From NCBI GenBank assembly GCA_035236585.1, contig CP141134.1, positions 24,110,414-24,174,413 of the forward strand: a stretch of DNA of 64,000 nt. Reading direction: 5' to 3'. The notes under the pieces are model-generated. The model did not search any database and was not told where the DNA came from. It saw only the letters and a list, made by a program, of their open reading frames with translations. Both the position numbers and the translations under genes were made by a program. Positions 56,853-64,000 of this stretch are shown here, one piece after another; position 1 is the first letter of the stretch; each line of letters begins with the position of its first letter. The DNA is from Warburgia ugandensis. Its lineage: Eukaryota > Streptophyta > Magnoliopsida > Canellales > Canellaceae.

Positions 56853-58225
56853 AATATACCTCCTTTATATAAGTCTAATTCATATAATGTTTTTATAAGA
56901 AATGCCAACCCAAATAAATTCAACGCCATTCTTTTAGAACAACCAAAATTCCAGCTTAAGTTAGTGGAGCAATTTATGGAGGAGAGTCTTCATATCTTTT
57001 CTTTAGGATTTATTCTCTTATGGTACAAAAACATAGCCAGCTTGTAATTTTGGTTGTTACGGGGAGAGAGGGAGGCTGGTAATTGCAGGTGATTCTCTAA
57101 ACCACATGTACATCTAGCTTTTAGGTGATATAAGTCATTCATCATTTAGATATTGTCTTAGATAGGTTACTCACCAAAACTCACAGTCATTAAATGATCC
57201 TATCACATAGTTTTTTGAGATGCCAGATTATGACCGTTGAATTTTTACAACTGAAAAAAGTGGAGGCTAGAACCATGTTTCTGGTATGTAGCCTAAGGGA
57301 TAATCTTAATGTTGAATGACTTAGATCACCTAAAAACAGGTGCATATATGATTTTGAAAATCACTTGCAAAAATCACCTGCAGTTATACATACGTGTGTA
57401 TTTATCTATATGTGTGTCAACCTTAAGCAGGCAGCTTATTTTCACTTTCTTGTTTGATTCCCGAGTTTTCAAACTTGTAGCTCTGTTTCATTTCCTTGCT
57501 AGTTTAGGTCAGCTAAACTCCAGAAGCTCTCTCGCTGACTGTCTTGGTAAAATATATGATTTCTTAGAACAAATGTCTATTTCCTTGTCCAATTTCTAAT
57601 AAGTCAAGGCCCCTGATGGTCTCAGTATAAATAGTATGAATTGGTTTTCCCCCGTAAGAATGACTAATTGGGATTGTCTGAGCAACTTATATATTATCAT
57701 TCACCTCTTGCCCATTGATTTTGCGTGGCTTTATTGAGGTCGAGTTGCGCAAACGCTTGTCTTTGCAAATTAGGCCATTTCCAACTTTGATTTGCTAGCT
57801 ATCCATTTCATGGCTTTTAATTTAACACGGTGAAATTCAATCTGCTTTGTCAGGTCATACTCTTGGTAGCAATGCGTTTCACCAAGGCCTCATTGACAAA
57901 GCTTATATATTCAGTCTGTCATGTGCATAGTCTACACAAAAACGTCACATAACCAAAAATTTAGGGCCAAGTATCATATGAAATACATATATAAGACATT
58001 TATGGAGATTAAATTGCCATTTTGCAGGACTCAATGGCTCAGTATATTTCCGAATATTGCACCGATGTGTACAAGTTATTTCAAAACGATCATATAATCC
58101 TTGTCAGCCTCAAATATCACGCAAAGAAAGAAGTCCTTGGATATTGTTTTGTACAACAAAAGATGCTGCAAGGAGTGACAAAAGAGAAAATTTCAGGGTT
58201 AAGTAAATGAAAGTGCGCATACTTC
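56853..58225. other. No gene recognised; 3' flank of the GH9 gene
   Basis: There is no coding or repeat signature. The last 100 bases resemble the flank of the GH9 pseudo-exon near 1165-1230 (TTTTGTACAACAAAAG is shared), which supports a duplication that reached past the stop codon and may mark the 3' untranslated region. Confidence 0.4.
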
Positions 58226-61200
58226 TCAAGGCCTCCAAGGTGGTGGTGGTGGTGATGATGCTGGATACAAAGGCGGGACTGCTGAAAAAATGGCATTCTT
58301 GTCGACCCCACTGCCACTGCTGCTAGTGAGTGAGACGAGGGCTGCTACTATGCCAGCATTTCCAGCCAATGTGGGCTCAGTGTAGTTGTAATTTGTACGC
58401 ACATCTCGAAACCCATCAAACCGATCGGGGCCACCAACCATGGCCCCAGTTACCACATTTGGATTTGGACAGCGGGCATCACGAAACTTCCATCCACCAG
58501 TACACGAGTATCTTTTGCCGTCATGTGGTATGGATGCACCCCGGTGGTGAACATGTTTTGGGTACTTGGGGCCGTATCCGACCACATAGCTCATTTTCCT
58601 TGGATTATCACCCAAAATGTAATTTATCTGCAATACCAAAAGGAAAGATAAATTGAATAATTAGGGCACTCTATTTTATCGATTGTGCAATTGGTTGAAA
58701 CGATTGTTTTTGTGAAGGCAATTTTGGTTACTTGGGTTGCCCTACTAATCCCATGCATGACACAATGCTCTGTGGTGATGTTCACTTTTTGGGCCACATA
58801 AGCTGCCGCCTTCCTCAGAAACCTTCTCCCAATGATTGAGAATTTTCCGCAGGTGTTCTTCAAGCTGTCCATTTTTCTCATTGTAGGAACGTCATTGATT
58901 ATGACGATTATCAAAGGAGAAGATTTTCGTTGCATGAGCTATCTATGATGTGTCAACAGTAAGCTTGTTGCACGAGAGAGTGTCTAGGCTCTGAAGGAGA
59001 GTATTGGCGCAACAGTCAAATTGTCGTCATGTGACCTTGAGGTCATAGGTTTAAGATGCGAAAACAGCCTCTTGCAAAAATGCAAGATAAAGTTACATAC
59101 TATAGCCCCTTTTAGTCCACCCCTTTCCGAACCCCTAGATCTGCATGTTGATAGGCTAACTACAAAAATCCCTTTCATTGGATGACCTCGTAACTAGTGC
59201 ATGGTGCAAATGGATAGATGAAGAAGTTAAAAGCACACGTGAAAAAACCTAGCTATTTGAGCGTTATCATTCAATTGAGAAAATTTCAGATTTTGAGTGT
59301 AATTGCTCCAGAAAAAACACCAATGAAAATCCAATAAAATGGAACGAATAAAGAAAAACCTGAGAGGTGGCGAATTCACGGAGCTTCTCAGAATGGAAGA
59401 AAAAGGGGCCGCAGAACCATCCAGGGACTTCGACAGCATCCAGGTAATCTGCAAAGAGATTTGCCAAAAAAGCTGCATTTGCCACATACTGCAGAGGCTG
59501 AGGCCGTCCATGATTCAACTGGATCATTCCTCCTGCATTCATGCAATACATAAGAAATTAAAAAGAAAATATTCATTTTATACTTTACCGAAGTTAAAAG
59601 CTTTGAAAGTTGAAACCTGACATATTAATTTATTATGATTTTTTAATAAATGAAAATCTAAATAAGCTAATACAAAATGCTTGGTCCCAATACTATTAGT
59701 TTACGGAGATTTTTGCTGTAATTGTAATATGGGTAACGATGATATAAATAATTACAGATAGAGTGACTTGGAGATTTTCTCACCTCGTGTCCAATTGAAA
59801 ACAGGGAACTGTCGAAGATAAGAACACATATTCAACCCTGTAACATTGTGGTAGCTCTTCAACATGTCTTCATAAGGATAGCCAGGGTTCAAGAATACTC
59901 TTAGCCTTGTTAGCAGGAGTTCAGCTGCCGGAAGCTTGTTATCCCAACTGAGCACACTCAAATCTGGTATCCCTCGGAATGCATTTGCGTTCCTCGGAAT
60001 CCCAGGGTTAGTCGCCAGTGCAAGATAACTAGAATTTCCTGTAGCATAGTACAGCCATGCCGCACCCCACATGTACTCATCATAATAATTGGTCGAGTTG
60101 TAGAATGGCTCGATGAACGGATTCCCACGACAGTAGGCGGTTCGTTTTCCTGCATCTCTAGCAAAAGTCCACAGCGTTGTAGCCCCCTTCACAAGCTTTT
60201 GGGAGTAGGCGACATTGTCACGGAAGACTATAGAGGCGGATGCTAAGGCAGCAGCAATCTCACCAGCCAAATCGGGACCAGAGTTGGCAGTTTGTGTACG
60301 CCGTTCATAGGTCATGTCTTCGGGCCTCTGCCAACAATAGTGATCATCTGGGGTGGTCGAACCATTTTGTGCCCCGCCAACCTAGTGTAATGGTAGTTTT
60401 GTCATCCAGGTCAAAGAATGAAACCCGTATGCTGCTATAATTAAATTACAGACTGAAAACATTAATATTTACGCTATTGACATACCAATTTATAGCATGT
60501 ACTATATTGATCTTTATTCATACTGTTTAATTACTGCTCATTGTGCATTCTACCGTGGTTTACACAGTCCACCATGTATAATAGCAAAATTAAGATCAAA
60601 TTATGGAGCTGAAAGTAGTTAAAATCATCTTCATTGTTGTCAAGACCTTATCTCAATTAGAGGTTGGCCACATGAATCATGTTTCTTCATTCCCCTCTAT
60701 TTAAGTGTATGGCTTCATTTTGTACCAAAGTTTTAAAATATTTTTCTCATCACCTCTATCCACATTATTTTGAGTCTTCCCATTGCCCTTTTAGAAACTT
60801 CCACTTGTATCGTCTCACTCATTCTAACTGGTATCATTATTGATTTCCATTCACTATGTTCAAATCTAAGTCTAATCTCCATCATCTTGTTATCTAATGG
60901 TATTGCTCCTAAGTTTCTTCTAATGTTTTCATCTCTAATTCTATCTTTTCTTGTCTTATTACTTATCCATCTCAACATCCATATTTTGGCGATGCTCATC
61001 CTATGTACATGTTGTTCCTCAACTACTCAACACTCGATACACAGAGTGTAGCTGGCCTTACAGTCATCTTATAGAATTTTCTTTTAAATTTAAGTGGCAC
61101 CGATCATACAAAATTCTAGAGGTGCATCTCCATTTGCTCTAAACTGCTTTGATTATCTAGGTAGCTTGCCTCTCAATCTCTTTGCTCTCATAAATTATCA

Positions 61201-63245
61201 AACTCAATTATCAAAAGTAGTCTTTTAGGGAGACTTCTTGGTTATCAATTTTTACTAGTGCTCTAATCCTGCTCCTCTCCTTGCTAAAATTGCATTTCAT
61301 ATATTCTATCTTAGTCTCACTAATTGTAAATCCTTTAGACTCTAATACATTCCTTCACAATCCTAGCTTTCTATTTACACCCTTCCTTGTTTTTCAAATC
61401 AAAACTATGTCATTTGCAAATAACATGCACCATAAAATCTCCTAGTGTGTAAAAGCATAGTTATTGGGAGTTTAGTGCAAAACAAAATGTTAGTAAATTA
61501 AAAAGAAATGCTTGGTCCTGACCCTTTTAATTATTAGTATTTAACTTACTCTTTGGTCGAGGTACTATCATATAAACAGATAATTAGTGAACTTTACCCA
61601 TAGAGCCTTGGAAAGCCCAAAAGTTACAAACATGACCACTAAAAAGTTAATAATATCCTATCTGAGGAACACCCCCGCACCTAGTAGAGATAGGTGAATT
61701 ATGTGGCAAGAAGGTAAAGATCATTCTATTGCCTAACTATGGATGTGGTGGATGGCTGTCGCAAATAATTGCAGGTTTGTAAATAATAAGATTTACACTG
61801 TTGACACATCAATATATAACATGTACTAAAGTGATCTTTATTCATACTGTTCCATCTACCACACATTGCACAACTTGTCATATATAATACTAACATCAAG
61901 ATCATGCTGTCGAGTTGAAAGCAGATAAAATAAATAAAATAATAGGCCACCACAACATATTTGTTGAGAGTTTAGTTAAAAATAAAATCTTAGTAAATTA
62001 ATAAGAAATGCATGGTCTTGATGCTTCTAATCATCAATATTCTACTTACTCTTTGGTTGGGGCACTACCATATAAACATATAATTAGTACTTCGACCTAT
62101 AGAGCCTAAAAAGCCCAAAAGTTATAAGCATAACCTTCATAAAGTTAGTGATATCCTACGTTGTTGAACCCCTAATAGTGATAGGTGAATTATGTAATAA
62201 GAAGGTAAACATCATTCTATTACCTGCCTGTATATATGGTAAATGGAGGTCGCAGAGGAATTAAAAGTTAGCAAATAATATTTATAGAGGAATTAAAAGT
62301 TAGTAAATAATATTTACACTGTTGATGTATTCATATATAAGAAAGGGAACCTTGGCACAATGGTTAAGTTGTCGTTGTGTGACCTAGAGGTTACTGCTTC
62401 TGAGGCTGAAAAACAGCCTCTTGCAAAAATACTAGGTAAGACTATTATATACCCTTTGTGGTCTGCCCCTTCTCTAGATCTTGCAGATATGGGAGCTTCG
62501 TGCACTGCTGTCCTTTTTTTTTTTTTTATTATCAATATATAAGGTGATCTTTATTCATATTGTTCAAGCTCATTGTACATTCTACCACCCATTAAACAGT
62601 TTATAATATGTAATACCAAGATGAAGAACAGGCTATCGAGTTGAAAGCGGAAAAAATAAATAAAATATAGGCCTTCATAACATATTTGTTGAGAGTTTAG
62701 TTTAAAACAAAATCTTAGCAAATTAATATGAAATGCTCGGTCTCGACACTTTTAATTATGAATAATTTACTTACTCTTTGGTAGATTCTATATTATTAGT
62801 AGATTCTACCTAGAGCCTGGAAAGCCCAAAAGTTACAAATATAAACTTCCTAAAATTAGTGATATCCTACTTACTTGAACCCCCTAATATAGATAGGTGA
62901 CTTATGTGATAAGAAGGTAAAGATCATTTAGTACCTGACTATGGATGTGGTCGATGATGGTGGCAGAGGAATTGAAGGTTTTGAGCAAATAGTCAGTCCC
63001 CCATTTGATGAGGTTCCTTGCGTGATCGTATTCACCTATGGCTCTATACTTATGACTGTATTCTATAACACTCCAACTAAGCATGCTCATAGAGAATGCC
63101 ATAGGGAAATGGAATTTTATATTATCTCCGGCGTCATAATAGCCGCCAACCAAACCCCCCTTGACATCTTGAACATCCGATCCATCTCTCAAGCCGGAAT
63201 CCCCACGCCATGGTACTCGGTACTTTTCCTCGGGCAATCGCCCAG
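58226..63245 (-). CDS. KORRIGAN-like membrane-type endo-1,4-beta-glucanase (GH9A), 5' end missing
   Basis: Four exons on the minus strand: 63245-62935, 60381-59784, 59532-59360 and 58627-58226, all with AG acceptors and GT donors and compatible phases. They encode nearly the whole GH9 catalytic domain: GRLPEE, then [10 protein letters not shown] (nucleophile/base Asp pair), [64 protein letters not shown] (active-site His) and [14 protein letters not shown] (acid Glu). The end, [17 protein letters not shown], is the proline-rich tail of KORRIGAN proteins, which work with cellulose synthase at the plasma membrane and Golgi. The N-terminal cytosolic tail and membrane anchor must lie beyond 64000. 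No stop or frameshift is seen. Intron 1 is long (about 2.55 kb) and full of repeats. Confidence 0.9.
58984..59160 (+). mobile_element. Au SINE in GH9 intron 3
   Basis: It has a head with TTGTCGTCATGTGACC, a TAGGTTTAAGATGCG B-box area, AAACAGCCTCTTGCAAAAATG and a diverged 3' half (CCCTTTTAGTCCACCCC). The GGGCTGCCC end is lost. It lies on the strand opposite to the gene. Confidence 0.75.
60640..61445 (-). mobile_element. RTE-type LINE, 5'-truncated, in GH9 intron 1
   Basis: On the minus strand it starts in the RT palm at [10 protein letters not shown] (near 61430; catalytic Asp pair reads Asn-Asp), then [21 protein letters not shown], then a C-terminal part with [20 protein letters not shown] and WIEVMRK (60733-60999). 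It ends with the RTE signature CAACCTCTAATTGAGATAAGG and a short tail near 60640. Stops and frameshifts make it inactive. It interrupts one unit of the intron's tandem repeats. Confidence 0.82.
62340..62529 (+). mobile_element. Au SINE with poly-T end and target duplication, GH9 intron 1
   Basis: It runs from GAAAGGGAACCTTGGCACAA, a tRNA-like head, through AAACAGCCTCTTGCAAAAAT and GGAGCTTCGTGCA, to CTGTCC and about 15 T. ATATATAA flanks both sides (62332-62339 and about 62534-62541). Sister intron units at 61800 and 60480 lack the insertion, so the empty site can be seen directly. Confidence 0.88.
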
Positions 63246-63744
63246 CTGCATCAACCACCGATAGTAATAAGTTAAAGATATGTTAATCATGACAATCATA
63301 TATTTCCAACACTTCCTTCCTAGTTTTCTTTTGCTTGATCCGGAGAGAACGGATCTAATGGCCGTTTGCAGGCGTTTTCAATAGCTAACAGTAATGTTGT
63401 TGTTTTCTGTATGCCTAATGGTGGTTAGACCCATCAAAGCATTTACCCTTCAAAAAAGAACAAGAAAAATCATATACCCTAATCGATGGATAATGTCACA
63501 TTTGAATAAGGGGTTACAAAAACTGTTGTAGAGATTTCAATGTAGGGCAAGCCTGATAGCAATTTATCAAATTACAAATTATTAAACTGCTATTCATTGG
63601 TCACCTACAATCTTCATATACAGTCAAACCCCTCTTAACTTATATGATCGCTTTCAATATATGTATAAGTCGTCAAGGATGACTATTTTTTCATAAAAAA
63701 AAGTCATTATATGATAGCTGACAAATAATAACTTTCTACTATAA
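63246..63744 (-). other. Intron upstream of the first visible GH9 exon
   Basis: It is AT-rich with no further coding blocks in either strand. The exon coding for the membrane anchor is not visible here. Confidence 0.45.
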
Positions 63745-63935
63745 TTATTACCCGCATAAAGGGCAGCCCCGGTACACAAAGCTCCTGCCTATGCGGGATC
63801 CGGGGAAGGGGTGGACCACAAGAGCCTATAGTACGCAGCTTACCTTGTATTTTTACAAGAGGCTGTTTCCACGCCTTGAACCCGTGATCTCAGGGTCACA
63901 TGACGACAACTTTTACCGTTGCATCAAGGCTTCCC
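63745..63935 (-). mobile_element. Au SINE, nearly full length, upstream of the first visible GH9 exon
   Basis: On the minus strand it has CCTTGATGCAACGGTAAAAG, GATCACGGGTTCAAGGCG (B box), AAACAGCCTCTTGTAAAAAT, CTTGTGGTCCACCCCTTCC, and the 3' end GGGGCTGCCCTTTATGCGGG. It is the best preserved of the five Au copies and probably the youngest. Confidence 0.85.
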
Positions 63936-64000
63936 TTCATTCTTACATGCATACAGTATACATATCTAGCATAATTAACTGTCTAGTGTTTTTCTTCAGG

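Larger units (their letters stand above)
60430..62990 (-). repeat. Tandem copies of an exon-intron border in GH9 intron 1
   Basis: About 0.5-0.7-kb units repeat three times. Each holds a copy of the end of the first visible exon and the start of the intron: the real one at about 62935-62990, a copy at 62226-62280 (still with a CAG-GTAAT donor and the NSSAT coding block), and a copy at 61737-61790 (donor changed to GC). Shared intron parts include GCCCAAAAGTTA, AATTTGTT-AGAGTTTAGTT-like and TTACACTGTTGA. The outermost piece (60430-60640) is separated from its unit by the RTE insertion. Confidence 0.82.

Noticed and set aside
41874..56857. Outer target duplication of element C
   Set aside because: The flanks (CATAT on the left, ATATA on the right) are similar but not equal, and the LTR ends are mutated, so I cannot assert a duplication.
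63745..63935. tRNA gene
   Set aside because: The B-box-like GGTTCAA sits in an Au SINE head; there is no cloverleaf or paired acceptor stem, and the AAACAGCCTC core follows.

Overview
This window looks like nuclear DNA of a flowering plant. It is AT-rich, has an intron-split plant glycoside hydrolase family 9 (GH9) gene of the KORRIGAN type, and is otherwise mostly plant transposable elements: chromodomain-bearing Ty3/gypsy LTR retrotransposons, Au SINEs, RTE and L1 LINE remnants, and a MULE-type DNA transposon. I cannot name the species. No tRNA, rRNA, CRISPR or operon structure is visible.

Layout. Positions 1-2573 hold a broken last exon of a GH9 gene (minus strand), an Au SINE and a scrap of an RTE LINE. 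Positions 2574-27308 are one old plus-strand Ty3/gypsy chromovirus (element B) with a perfect 5-bp target duplication (CAAAA). Its 5' LTR is cut in three by a complete minus-strand relative (element A, 4497-14619, target duplication CCTGG) and by a solo LTR (15565-18834, target duplication GATGG). Positions 27309-33129 are old LTR-like sequence and SINE pieces. Positions about 33130-39720 look like a decayed two-gene MULE: a FAR1-type transposase and a GRF-type zinc-finger gene point at each other from inverted leader exons. Positions 41879-56852 are a second chromovirus (element C, plus strand) with short LTRs, split in its reverse transcriptase by a solo LTR (44728-48295) and in its integrase by a 5.75-kb solo LTR (49838-55591, target duplication CCAAT). 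Positions 58226-63245 hold the four catalytic exons of an apparently intact KORRIGAN-like endo-1,4-beta-glucanase on the minus strand; its 5' end lies beyond the window. Its introns carry a LINE, two Au SINEs and tandem copies of an exon-intron border, and a further Au SINE lies just upstream of its first visible exon.

How the parts relate. The GH9 pseudo-exon at the left and the GH9 gene at the right have the same orientation and share some sequence past the stop codon. They look like tandem paralogues now separated by about 57 kb of transposons. All retrotransposon coding regions are broken by stops, frameshifts or catalytic changes, so no autonomous element is visible.

The most unusual signal is a double stem-loop found in all seven long LTRs that I could delimit. 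It lies about 420-550 bp from the 3' end of each LTR, and its stem carries paired (compensatory) base changes. It looks like an RNA structure kept across LTR families that otherwise differ.
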